Assembly (NCBI GenBank): GCA_033063855.1
Contig: CP093830.1
Coordinates: 15,996,854 to 16,060,853, forward strand
Source of the DNA: Smittia aterrima
Lineage: Eukaryota; Arthropoda; Insecta; Diptera; Chironomidae
Reading direction: 5' to 3'
DNA: 64,000 nucleotides
Each line of letters starts with the position of its first letter. The stretch's first letter is position 1. Position numbers and translations under genes: made by a program. The notes under the pieces were generated by a model. The model saw only the letters and a program-made list of their open reading frames with translations. It was not told the DNA's origin and did no database searches. Positions 13,201 to 25,513 of the stretch are shown here, one piece after another.

Positions 13201-16200
13201 ATTTACATGTTTTTTCTGCTGCTCAAAACGTTCCATCCTGGAGCGAAGGCGCTGAAAAATGATGAGATTGAAAGTGGGGAGCACAACGGGCGGTAGAATT
13301 ATGATTTATGGGCTCGTACAATGTCGCAATTTTCTCGCTTTCATGCATGTTACTTTTTCTCGTCTATTTTTCCATGCCATTAACTTTGATTTTTTTTTCT
13401 TCCACACACAGCAGAGATTGAAATTTTTCCTCCACCTCCAACTGAGGCGAAAATTTTACCCCCGACGGGAAAAAATATTTAATTAAAATTCAATTTGTGA
13501 ATTTATTGTTATGACGAAGACCTTCCATGGGAATGGGAGGGACGTTCTATGACATTCGACCGGAAATGTCAAAAGCCGTAAGGCGTTCGTCAATCTAGAA
13601 ACTTCATTCAATTTGATACTTCTAGGAAAGCAAAGCGTTTCTCATGATATTTGGATGGATAAGCCGTAAACGCTTACGTTCATCTCTCGGATCGAGGTAT
13701 TTTGAGTGTCAAACTTTCCCGGTACTGGAAGGTTATATTTTTTTTGGATTCAATTTAATTCCGGAAACAAACTAAAATATTTTTTATTAATTCAAATAAC
13801 GGGCATAAATTATAAAACAAATATAAACTTTATAACAACTTAGCTCTCGCTTGCTCTGTGTAAAGTTTTCCCTTACGAGCTTCATCTCTTAAATCCACTC
13901 AAGCATGTTTGCGTTCGAGTTACCCTGGTGAGCGAAATGGGGGAAAGGGAAGGAAAGCCTACACATAGAGAAACGTTATAGCGTCGTCTTAGGAAACGAG
14001 AAAAACTCGCTTGAAAAATTGCGAAAATCTTTTAGTAGATAAAATAAAAGAACAAAACCCACAGTCGCAAATATAGCAGAAACCGTATCATCAACATCAT
14101 CATTCTCATTAAATGAATATTACGAACAGTGCTCGTTGCTTCATCCCCCTCCAAGGAGTAATGTTGGAGCGGCAAAAACATGAATCGTAGAACCGAAAAG
14201 CGAGAGCATGTGATACTGAGAAAACATACCAAATTACATGGAAAGCTAGATCGCAAGGAGGAAGTCTCCGGTCTACGGCTTCCGACAACACCGCGCATCC
14301 CGCGATGGTAGCATCTACGAGAATCCGGTCAATTGTTCATACTCGATGCATAAAGTTTGGGCCGGAGTGAAGTTATTATATTATTTTCTTTCTCATCCTC
14401 CTTCACCTAGTCACCATATTATGTAGATTCATAAACTTTTCTGCCGCTACATATCACACATGCTCAGTCGAACCAAAAAAGCGCCGCACCATCGAAGAGG
14501 TTAGGCGAGGGTGAGGTTGCTGGGAGGATTTGTGAAAGCGACTGCATATCAACTTCCGAATCCTTCGCTCATAATCATATGGAATCCCCTCCGTCATGTC
14601 AATAACAATTCTCATTCCATTTCTAGCGACCGCCAGCAACGACACACTCCCGCTGGAAGTTGTCGTCAACATCAACAGAATGCTCAAGCATATAATCAAA
14701 TTCGCTTGCTTGGTTTGATGACTTCTCATGACTTCACAAAGGTTCTTTCTCTCAGATTTTTTCCGGCACTAATTACTTGCGCATTATGATTTCGGTGTGT
14801 TATCGAATGAGATTATTATTTCTATCACCCTCAGCCAACTTGTTCCTTCGACGTTGTCGTCTCATCACTTCATGTGAGAGATATTTTCCTTTTCAAACAA
14901 TTGTTGATATAATCTCTTCGAAATCTCTTCCTGTACAATGCTTCTGAGTTGAGTTGGCAGCATGTTTCACCGACAAATGGGGATTTATTTGTAATAAAAA
15001 TGATGTAAACTCGATCATTGACACGTCAAGAGAGCGCTCTCGTAATGGTTTTACACGCGTCTGACTCGAAAAGAGTTAATTATTCAAAGACTCGGTTCGG
15101 GTATTCGGGGTTTTTTGAATAAAGATTTATTTAAACAAATTTATCTCATTTTTCATCTATTCAAATCGAGTTTAACTTTATGTCTCTTTCTCAAAGCAAA
15201 CTAAAATCTCATTAAACGAAATCAACTTGAGACTTTCACAATATAAAAGTCGGCAATTCCACAGATGAAACGGAATATGGTCGAAAAAGTCGTGATGCGT
15301 AAAAAATTTTCAACAAAAGTATCGAATTACATTGTAGATAGACAGAAGAGTCGAGGATTCAACAAACTAATACTGGGAAGCTGTCGAATCATCATGCTCT
15401 GCTCTCTTTTACCATTAATTACATATTTCGGCTCACCCATGTGGCTCAAAATTAAAGAAAATGTATTTTTTGTGCTCTGTGGTTTCATAAGGACCTCTCA
15501 AAACTTTTCGAGCACGAAAATTATCAAAACGAATTTATTGCTGCAGCAGGCACGTCTTTTATTTACGTGAACCTTGTTTCGCCCCAAAAATATAATTTAC
15601 TCGGAGTTGATAGAAATGCTCAGACATTCGGTTGGGAGATGATTTAAAGGGCGAATATCTAGATTGTTTAATCATTAGAGAGAGAGAAAAATTGCGTCAT
15701 TATTGGTACACTCAATCGAACAAACAGAAAAACAGCTGACTCGACAGCCCTTTAATTGATTGGCTTAGTTTGATTCTAGAGATTCCATGAAAAAAACAAG
15801 CAAAAATTGGTTAGAAGCTGCTGGTCTGTCTGAAACATAAATTATTTGCCACCCAACCAAAAGAGGAGGGAAATTAAGTTAAAAATAACCATATTGTTTA
15901 CACCCCCGCATTCTTTGGTGTTTGCTCTTTCCGTCCTGAAATCTTTTTCTTTGGTTTTAATGCTTTTAGCAGGAAGAGCTTTTGCTGCAGTCAGCAGATT
16001 TTTTCTACGAAGGTTCGAGTTCTTCGAGAGCGAATAAACTCCAACGTACGAGTAGAAGCCATCATGCCGAAAATAAAATTAAAAATTCCCGAACTAAGGA
16101 ATAAACGTAGGAAAATAAGAATAAATTTCATTGAGTAAGCAAATGAATAAAAAGAGTTCAAAGCATGAACCGGATGAAAGTCTCTTTTTTTCCTCATTTC

Positions 16201-19200
16201 ATTATTGTTTGTTTCGTTTCATGTCGTACAAATTTATTTTTCTTCTCTTCATTTTCTTATTTTTGTCGCTCTTTATCGCTGTCGGCTTCTGTTCCCACTT
16301 TTCACACTTTATCGTTAGATTTCTTGACTGCGTTCTTCGCTCGCGATTTGCCTTCGATTTTGAATAAGAAAGACTTACATCGAGGATTAGGAAGAGTCTT
16401 AAAACCGAATGTCAATCGGTGTCATTGCGACTTAAGTTAGGATTGGAAATACAGCGTAATGAAATAAGATTTAATCAACAGCGTGAAGCAGAAAGAGTCT
16501 TAAATAAGATGTCAAATAGAAAACAAGCTGAAGTTAGTTCCTAGAAGAAATGCTTCACTGCCCGACGAACGAACGAACGAACTAGTGTAGCAACTACTAA
16601 CAACAACATTGTGTTGCGTTGTCGGAATAAATCATTATGCATTTTAATAATTAAGAGCCGGAATCGATATTTGCGCTTTGCTATAGGCGTTCGAAGAGAA
16701 GCAGAACAAAGTTTAAATATGTAAAATAATACTGAAACCGAATATTCTTCGAGCATAAAAATGGGAATGACCAGTAGCTTGAAAACAAGTATACGTGACG
16801 AGATGTGGAAGAAAACAGAAAACTGCAGCATGAGAGAAATAAAAGAAGTCGAAAAACGATCTGAATAAGTCTGTGGCACTGCCAGTGACCTCTCCATCGC
16901 AGACCGAGTAAACTTTTTACACTGAATTCAAGACATTCTTCGTGTCCAACGACGCATCACATTGTCGCAATATCTGCTGCTTCAACATAACAAAAATAAA
17001 AAAAAAGTCACAATTTTTCTTCTTTTTTGCAACGCAAACGAGCCAACTCACAACTAAGTATAGTCAGAGCGTCCTTTATGGCAGAAAATTCTGCATTCTG
17101 TGCTTTTTTTCACGACCTTTAGCCGCAATCACGCAAATTTAAGGTGAAATTTCGAAAAGTTTTTTTGTTCATAAGTTTTTGGAAAACGTTCTCTTGAAAG
17201 CATTTTTAGGTCTTCTTTGTTCCAGTAAATCGTTTGACGTTGAACTTTCATGTCTGAGTGTTTCTGGCGCAATTCGCCGTTCGTACAGACAGTGATGAAC
17301 GAACGAACGACGAAAAAATAAAATGAAATATAAATCAATAACGATTTTGGCCGTAATCTTCAGTCGTAATTGCAACAAACTAACTTAAGCGGTGTTTATT
17401 GCAAATTATCCGCAAACTTTAAGAGTCGATGAAGCTGAAGAGACAATCTTCGAAGAGTAATTGAAGTAGCAGCTGATTACTATTCTCAAGAGACTTCTGA
17501 TTAAAAGAAAGTCCTTTTAACATAATTGGACTATACGCTTCTTGATTAATGCTTCTTGTAGTGTTCATCGAGGGTGATAGCTTCTTCCTTACAAAACGAA
17601 GACGACAGCATCATCAAAGCAAAGCAAAAAAAAATATAAAATTTCATTTCTGATTTCTGAGTTGCATTGAAGAGAAGTAAAGTAATCTTCTGTTGAAGTG
17701 ATGAAAATGTGTTAAAACATCAGAGCAACATAATTGAAATCCAATTTGTTATTTCTTCCATCTCCTTCTCTCTCACTCTCTCTCGTTCATCTGCCCTCAG
17801 TTAAAAAATCTGTTTAAAATTATGAACAAAGCGCTCTTGAGTGCCAGAAGATTTTTGGAGTGTTAAGATTCTTTCCAGCTTGCCACCATTCTAATTAAAG
17901 CGTCGGTCTGTCGCATGATATTTTGCCGATGATGTGGTTAACGTTTATAAAAAAAAGCGCTTCTCAGCTCGTTGGCAAAAGAAGACTTTCAACATTTTTA
18001 CACATATTTCACATCTTTCCCACCTTTTGTTCTCTTTCATTCTTTTTGAACCTCATCAAACTCGTATTCTTTCCTTTTGAACGATCTTTTTGGCCCTCTT
18101 CAAATCATTTTTCATGCAGACTCATCTCTTTTCTTTTGGATATTTGTGCTGTGTGATGCCGAGATCGCTTTTAATTCCAAGCCATGAAAGGGCTTCAAAA
18201 AGACTCGTAAGATTTGGTCATTCACGAAAAAAAAAACTTTTGTAATCTTAAAGAAAGATACTCGAGCTCCTTTCAATTGACACACGACTTTCCAACACTC
18301 TCTCGTCTCTCGTCCCGTTCGAGGTTTGGAAACTTCTTTTGGTTTTTCAGTTGTGTGTTAGTGGGCAAATACGATTGAAGAGCACAAGGTGGCGTCAGGT
18401 ATTTTACGGCTCTATGTTTCGCCCTTGGGGTTGCTAAAGGCATTTTTATGCCTGAAATCGGTTTGGGAAAAGTTTTAGTTCTCTGGCTTAAGGTGCGAAG
18501 AATGCGAAATAATGTTAAACTTATTAAAATTATGAAAAGATCTTCGAGAGGGTAGAGAAGGGAAGTTTCTTTCGGTAGACCTGAATTGTTTGCTTTCGTC
18601 TCGGTGAGTAAATATTGTCATTTGGCCGGCGTTGGAAGTCAAACTAAGTCTGGCGACAGATTTCTCCACAACACACAGCGAATGCGTCGTGGTGAGAACA
18701 ACAAAAAACCACAAACGACAATATTCTTTCATTCAATGGACGCTGCTTGTTCAAAGACGCAATGCAATATGAATAATAATTAAGCAGTCGTCGAGAATTG
18801 TTTCTTGAGATCGCACTTCAATTGCATAATTTAAGAAACGCTTCGTGTTTTAAGAAAAAGCTTGAGAACGACGATAATTAAATAAACAGCGAATTCATTG
18901 CTAAGCATTCAACTTCAAGAAGTTATGCTGATTACTTCAGAATTTCACAGTGCTTGACTCATCGTCCAATCGTTTCATTAGACTCCTCAAATTTGTTCTC
19001 TTTCTCGTTTTGCTTTCTTTCACAGTTTCGTGCTGAAAATTCTTCGGAACTTCAAGAAATTTGTTAATGAAATCAAACATATTTCCAACTTCTTTCTTCT
19101 TCTTTTTTATTATTTTCCAAGAAACAAAAGAATTCTTTCTTCCCCAAGGAAATCATTGAAGTTTTTATTTTATCGCAAAACGAAGAAATCTTGAACGACG

Positions 19201-22200
19201 CTCGAGAATAAACAGCTCTTCAGCGAATAAAATTCAATGCTTAGGACGTTAAAACTTTGAAATCGTTTTCACCATCATCAAAAAAAGTTTTGCTAAAGCA
19301 TTGACAATACACAACGAATTGCACTCAAATGTAAGAGGAGGAGGAATAGGATGGAAAAAATAAAAAAAACGAGAAGAGATTCCCAAAGTTATTGTTGAAG
19401 TCATCACCATTTTCGTTCTGGCGCAAATGGGAAAACGACGGTTCGACTTGAAAAAAAGCGTGTTTTCCGCTTTCGAGCGCCCGGAGCTTTCGACACGTAT
19501 TTTTAATTCAAGCCTTCGTAGATTTCGTTACAGTTTAAAGCGGCACCGTGACAAATCTTGAGTGTTTATCGAATCGTCTCACAACAAGGGTCTCGTAATC
19601 TCCGAACAACCCTCAAAGAAAGAAAACATCGTTCCAGGGTTGATATTGACTTCGTTTCACGAAGAAATATTTTCTTATCCATCATGAAATATAAATTTTT
19701 TATTTATTTTCACTTAAGTCGAACAAAAACACACGCTTTATCACTCAGGAAAATGAATTTCCTCATTTCTTATAAAATATCATCCGAGCAAACAATATCG
19801 CCATTATTTCCAATGACATTGCACAATCCTGCAACCCCTAAAAGAGAAAGAAAGAGATTCCAAAGGAATAACACCTCATTCTCTTTTCACGTCATTAATT
19901 AAAACATTAAACCAAGAGGAAGAAGTTTAGAAAGAAAGCCGTAACGCTAAAACAAAATGAGAACACAGGAAGAGGGAAAAAGGAAAGTGAGAGAGTCTGA
20001 AAATGACACTTAAGAGCTTAGCCCAGAAATATTAATTTTCATCCTCCCCCAACCAAAAAAAAGTGTAAATAATCCGTAAGTCGAGAAGATGCTAAAAATA
20101 TGACAGCAAAAATGTTTTTAATGGAATAAATATTCCCGCTGCGGGCAAATACTCGAGCACTTTACCCTCCTTATCAAACAAGAAAATTTATGTTCTCAAT
20201 AAAATTCAATTCGAGATGCTGCTTGAGTTGTGTGAGCGCCTATCTCTCAGTCTCTTTTCGACAAATGAAAATCGAAGCGAGCACTTTGCGCATTTTACTG
20301 TTCGACGTGTATAGTTAAAAAAAAGAGTTGGGGAAACTTTGTAGTTGCGACGAGATAAAAATGCTAATCTGAAGTTTCATTTCAACCGCAATAAATTGAC
20401 GGAACGTTGCTGACTCGATGAATGCCTCGAAGACAAGCTTGGATTTTTCTCTTATACAGTTTTTTTTGCGAACGACACTTTTGGCTTGTCTTAATGTGTT
20501 TATCGTGATTTAACGAAACAACACCAACCTGGAATGCTCCATTTTTAAACATTCTCTTCCTAGGAAACTTGATAAATATCTCCACAATTTTTTTTCGTGT
20601 TGTTTGCGTATCGCTGTTTTATTTATGCGACGATATTTCTAACTTGGAGATATAATTTTATGTAAAACATCACCGAACAATGTAACATTCAATGAACAAA
20701 AAGAATTCGATTCACGAGAAAAACGCAAAACTTTTAAAAGTTCACAAGCTTCGAAGTTTATGTAAATGTTCGGAATTTGTTCATCAATTTGCTTTAAAAT
20801 TATTCGAAAAGATATATTTCCGGTGGATCGAGGTGTTAGATCAGCGTGTGGCTAAGCCATGAGCACTTTTTCCACTTCGTGAATCATTCAGCAATCAGCC
20901 TCAAGACATTTCAGAGTTTGTCGTTTACACGCTCAGCTATGAGTAATCAAATTCCTTCAATTTTTCACTCGATTTTCTTTCACCTCAATCTGATCCGTTT
21001 CTCTCGATTTATTTCTGAGTCTCTCAAGAGGTTGATTAGTTGCCCTCTGTGAATGCCTTTGTGGTCTCTCTTCCATAATATGCCTTCAAGCCATACTTGC
21101 TGCTATTTATCCACGAGAAAAGAACAAAAACTTCTTTTGTTACATGAGCGAGAGAGGGAAGAAGCAGAAGAAGAAACATTCCGAGTCGAGAAATATTATA
21201 GAGATATTTATTGTAAAAGCCATGATTTTTTTTTTATTATTCCATCTCTCTGTAGTTACAACAATGAAAAAATGCTCATAAATCAATCATAATTCACATT
21301 TTTTTTCCAACTCCACGGATATTTCACGCCGCTAAAATGTTAAGATATGGTATAAGAGAAGAAAACAAATCTTCAAAACGATCATGAAACGTTGATGTGG
21401 CAGAGTGGAGAGCACAAGACGCATTAGGAGGACATGACATTTATTATTTTTATATTTCTCTTTATGAATCATATTCTTCTCCTCACCGATCTCCAATCCG
21501 ACCGAGACTCACAAACGTGCTGAAGTTAGCGTTACTTCTTATTGCATCGTGCCTGCCTGCCCTTGTTGGTGTGAACAAAAGTGACGCTCGAGGAGCCATC
21601 AAGTTTTTCGCACAAACTGCTTGAGAGGCGAGAGGATGACGAAGAAGAAGAAATTGAAAACGATTGAAAGAAATTCACGGTTTGGTGTGGAGCGCGAAGA
21701 TAGAAGAAAAGAACCGCAGCACAGAACGAAGAGGGTAATTTATAAGAAGTGTTATCAATCGTTAGTTATTTTCTTCATCTCTTTTGTGCCGGAGCCTCTT
21801 TTATAATAAGAAACTTTAAAAACGAAGAATCAGCCAACTAAAGGGGAAATAACAAAAATGCAAAAAGAGTGAGAGAGAGAATGAAGAAGAAATGAAATAA
21901 GTAAATGTTTCTTCGTTGTGGATGTCTTGTGAATAAATTAGGGTGACTAGCGACGATATCCAGCAACGATTGAGTGAGTGAGAGAGAGAACAAAAATCTT
22001 TAATTTTAATCCTTTTCTAACAAACTCTCGATATCGGCGCTTTTTTCTCTTCTTTTGTTACAACTATCGCATTAAACACATAATTTATCATCATCAACAA
22101 CCTTATTTGTGAAGTTCTCTGTTTTGTTCGCTTTTATTTCTGTTTTCTTGTGTTTTCATGTTTTCTGGTCTTGTTGTCGATTTCGAGTTTTTTTTTTCGT

Positions 22201-25200
22201 GTGGTTAAAAAGCATTCAGAGTGAAGCGAAAAATATAAAAAAAGGCAGCAGTTCATGAAGTGAAAACGTATATGCATGTGACTTGTGAATGTGGGACTTT
22301 CTGCCAATTATTTCTAACCTGCTATTCACATATTTTTACTTGTTTTCCAAAGAAGAAACTCCTCATCATCAACACGAGTGTATGAGGGAGAGAGAGCGCA
22401 AAGGCTTACAAGTCATCAATCTTCGTTCATGTTTTGATCAATATCAATTCACATTTTATTTCATTTTATTTACGTAACATATGTTTCTCGCTCGCATCAC
22501 ACCAGTTTCTTTAAGAAATTGATATTCAAAATAAAATAATCACTTCTCACTCGCTTGCTTGCTTGTGCTCGCTTCATGCACGCTACTTATTTACTTACTT
22601 ACGTTCATTTAGTTTCTTACGCTTCGCGCGAGTGATGAAAATTTCCTTTTTCATATTTCACCATGAAACGAATTTCAAGTCGAACTTCTCGTTTGCTTTT
22701 AAGTCACAGGCCGTCGAACTCACCGGACATGGATTTCTCCTCACAAATGTGTGAATAAAATTGTAATAAATATTTAGGTAGGTCTCCGGATTAGAGCGAT
22801 TGTTTGAGACTTTTATTCTGAATGGCATTCTGGAAGCTTTGCTGACTTTTATTGAATCGTAATTCTTCTCATGACTCAGTATTCCTCGCCTTCGTTCGTT
22901 TGATTTTGTGGCGAAGAAAGATCCATAGGACCCGAAAGAATTCTCAGTAAAGAGCTGCGCTATCAAATTGATCGTTAGCGCGAAGTGTGAGGGAGAGAGA
23001 GAAACAGAATAAACTTAAAGCGTCAAAACGACTTTATTATAAAGTTATAAAAATATCCACGGTCTCGTCTATTGAATAAATTTTAAAAAGATATCTCGTT
23101 ATTCAAACCGGCTTAAAGTATTCAAAGAGGCCAGAAGAGGATTATCTCGACACCAGGAAATGTAGCGCATTTCTCCTTCTTGTAAATAATTCTTGGACAC
23201 CTCACGAAGGTGCGTCCTTTTATCATCTCGATCCAATCGACATTTGGTTGCTTAAGCTTTCGAGACGTTTCCCGAATTCCGTTCTCCAAACCGGGAACTT
23301 GACAAATCCTAAACAAAATATTGCGTCGAGTCTAACACATTCGCTCTCTCTCTCATCATCATTTTTAGACCACTCAGAAACATGACAAAATTATTCAAAA
23401 GGTGTGTCACTTCAAAAAAAAGTTTTAACACTTCAAAGCAACATCAAGCTTAGTGGTATTATTAATGATACATTTTTTGTCATCCAAATTGTCATTTACG
23501 AAAACCTGTTCTATCGGCTTGTTCGCCAAGTGTGTTGATTTTCATTGATTCACTGGAAATCGTCACACTTTTTTCTCTTTATTTCAGTTTATCTGTCCTA
23601 ACAAGAGAAAAACATTCAGACATGAAAGAAGAACAGCAAAAGACAAAAAGAATTCTTTCATTCTGAAAGAAAGAACGAAAGAAACAATAACTGAAGATAA
23701 CAAGAACTGGTTAAGTATTTGCAAGGCGCACAAATGACCAAGCGAGCGATCGAGCTAAGAAATAGCGAACGATAGAAGCGGAAAAGAAGAAATGGCCAAC
23801 AAAAAAAAAAGAAAGAACGAGAATAAGTTCGACTTGAATGTGCATTTATAGAAATTTTTGTAGTTAGCATTACAATGACTTGGTAGTTAGTAGTTGCTGA
23901 CTTTTAAATTGCTCTTATTGAATGCGTCGTTTGAAAGTTTCGAATCGAATCAATCGAGAGAATAAAATTTCCTGCGATTCAAGAAGTTAAATGAGTTTGT
24001 CGTCGTCCAACCGACGTTTCGGGGCATGTTTGTAAGGGATTTCTCATGCAGATTCTTACTCGGATAAGCTGCTTGACTCGACACGCCATGATTCAACAAA
24101 CAACATGACAAACTTTTGCGGCAAATTGTTGTTCCTTATCAATCTTTTAAAGTTTTCCTTGAGTGGTTTTCGTCGGGACAGACTCTCTCGGCTTTTCAAA
24201 AATCAGGGATTATCCAAAGACAACAACAAGATTCGCTGTTGACAGACACGATGAGTTGCCTAACAGCATGAAACTTTTATAAACTTTTAGTAATTTTATA
24301 AATGGAAATTTCTTTCAACACTCAAGACCAAAGTATAATGAAATTTTTATTCATCGAAAAAGTTTTTTTCTTTTGGTGAGTAACTTTCATAATTCTAAAT
24401 TATTCGTGTCGTCCTCCACTCGAATATTCAATGTAACAGTTAGCAACTAGAACAGCTCAATCAGTTGTAATAGTCTTCTACAATAGTTTTTGAATGAAGT
24501 TGTTTGTTGAAAGGAAAGTTTTCCCTTCATAACGAGAAAATCTTTTGAAACTTCTAAAGTTTAATGAAAGTTCGGTTGGCCCATTGCGGGTTTTCCTCCG
24601 ACAACAGCCGGTCAACCTATTTAAATTAATAAAAGACGCCAGAAGAGAACGGATCCTAGGATAAGCATGAACATAACTCACGTCTACATAGAAAAATATT
24701 TTATTTTCGCCTGTGAAATGGTTTTTACTGGTATGGGGAATTAATTAAAATGATGTTTTCATTAAGGGGCGCGCTTCGTTTTTTTTCGCTTTGCTTTGAC
24801 TGTTTAATTTGCTTTTAGCCATGTTTGCTATTTGCCTCCGTCGTCCTCACCCCCATTTAACGTATACTGCAACAGAATCTGTTTCGCTTTTGCACATGGA
24901 GGAGATTTTACATTTCTATGGGTTTATTTCCAGACCTCCTCGCGCCTTATTCACCCTCTCTCTCGCTAACGCTTTGAAACACCCACAAGCACAAAAAAAA
25001 TAAAAAAAAGTTTTCGTTGCTGAACGAACGCGCGGCGGCGTTGGTGGGTACAGTGGTAAGTGGCAGCCAGGAACAAATTTTTGGGAAGTAAATTGAAAAG
25101 TAAATTCAGCATTAACGTTTTGCTTTTATAAAAACGAAACTTTTCCAATTACATACTTAGAATTGAAAGGTTTGTAATTGCAGCTCAGGGATTGAAGACG

Positions 25201-25513
25201 ACTTTCCGGTGAATTGACTTGACAACGAATAAAATTACTATCAATGTACTTACAAAGCGTTTGTTGTATTCCAATGCAGAACATAAGATTTGGCGTTGGC
25301 ACAATGTGAAACATTTGTAAACAACAGTAATTCAATAGCGACTATAACAGCGACCATTAATAACGGCACTCGACACTGATGACATTTATACGATGATGAA
25401 CCATATGTTTTCGCTTTCATTTTCGATCGCGTTTGATGATACGGCTGATTGTTGTGATTTGTGTTATCCATAACTACCAAGTCGTCTGACATAATGCAGC
25501 TTTTTCGCTCCAT
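7247..25513 (-). CDS. Ephrin: Ephrin (Eph receptor ligand)
   Basis: Cell-surface ligand for the Eph receptor tyrosine kinase, acting in contact-dependent axon guidance and cell sorting. Coding exons on the minus strand: 25254-25513, 7959-8269, 7460-7882, 7247-7389. They have GT-AG borders and matching phases (2, 1, 1) and total 1137 nt, or 378 residues. Exon 1 starts at an ATG at 25513 and carries a hydrophobic segment (about residues 51-68) before the start of the ephrin domain, YVLHWNTTN. Exon 2 continues directly with FRIDNNDHVIDV, the Cys-containing HIICPYYEPG and the SFRPFTPQPGGLEFKPGNDY block. Exon 3 holds the STSSRDDLHRRIGGRC end of the domain. A Ser/Asn-rich stalk follows. The last exon ends in a short hydrophobic run (TVLTSLIIVLM) and four further residues, with no long cytoplasmic tail. 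This matches the fly ephrin layout with an N-terminal, probably uncleaved, membrane segment. The identification is firm; the last exon border is less certain. Confidence 0.93.
12076..12105. repeat. Three-copy decamer tandem repeat
   Basis: Three adjoining 10-nt units of AAAGAATTCT, the middle one with one change (AAAGAATACT). It lies inside the first intron of Ephrin. No function is suggested. Confidence 0.7.
14454..14729 (-). CDS. Candidate small secreted peptide, nested in Ephrin intron
   Basis: A 91-codon ATG-initiated frame on the same strand as Ephrin, within its first intron. Residues 1-28 look like a signal peptide: a short basic N-terminus (KQ), a hydrophobic core LIICLSILLML, then a polar TTTSSGS cleavage-like region. 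The rest is small and contains basic pairs (RR in YERRIRK and RK) of the type cut by prohormone convertases, one Cys, and an MVRRFFGSTEHV end. The region is clearly more GC-rich than the intron around it. I do not recognise the family and cannot exclude a chance ORF or a first exon that splices onward. Confidence 0.3.
   Translation of the reverse strand: MRSHQTKQANLIICLSILLMLTTTSSGSVSLLAVARNGMRIVIDMTEGIPYDYERRIRKLICSRFHKSSQQPHPRLTSSMVRRFFGSTEHV
16566..16582. repeat. GAAC tetranucleotide microsatellite
   Basis: Four copies of the unit GAAC in tandem inside the Ephrin intron. A similar shorter run (CGAACGAACGA) recurs near 17299. Confidence 0.7.

Larger units (their letters stand above)
8270..25253 (-). 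other. Long first intron of Ephrin (17 kb)
   Basis: The donor GTAAGT lies just below 25254 and the acceptor CAG just above 8269. They join codon TT|G in phase 2, so the two halves of the ephrin domain meet exactly. The 17 kb between hold no conserved gene that I recognise. They contain AT-rich sequence, short tandem repeats (for example 12076-12105 and GAAC repeats at 16566-16582) and one candidate nested ORF at 14454-14729. Such a large first intron in a developmental gene usually carries enhancers; this is inference. Confidence 0.7.
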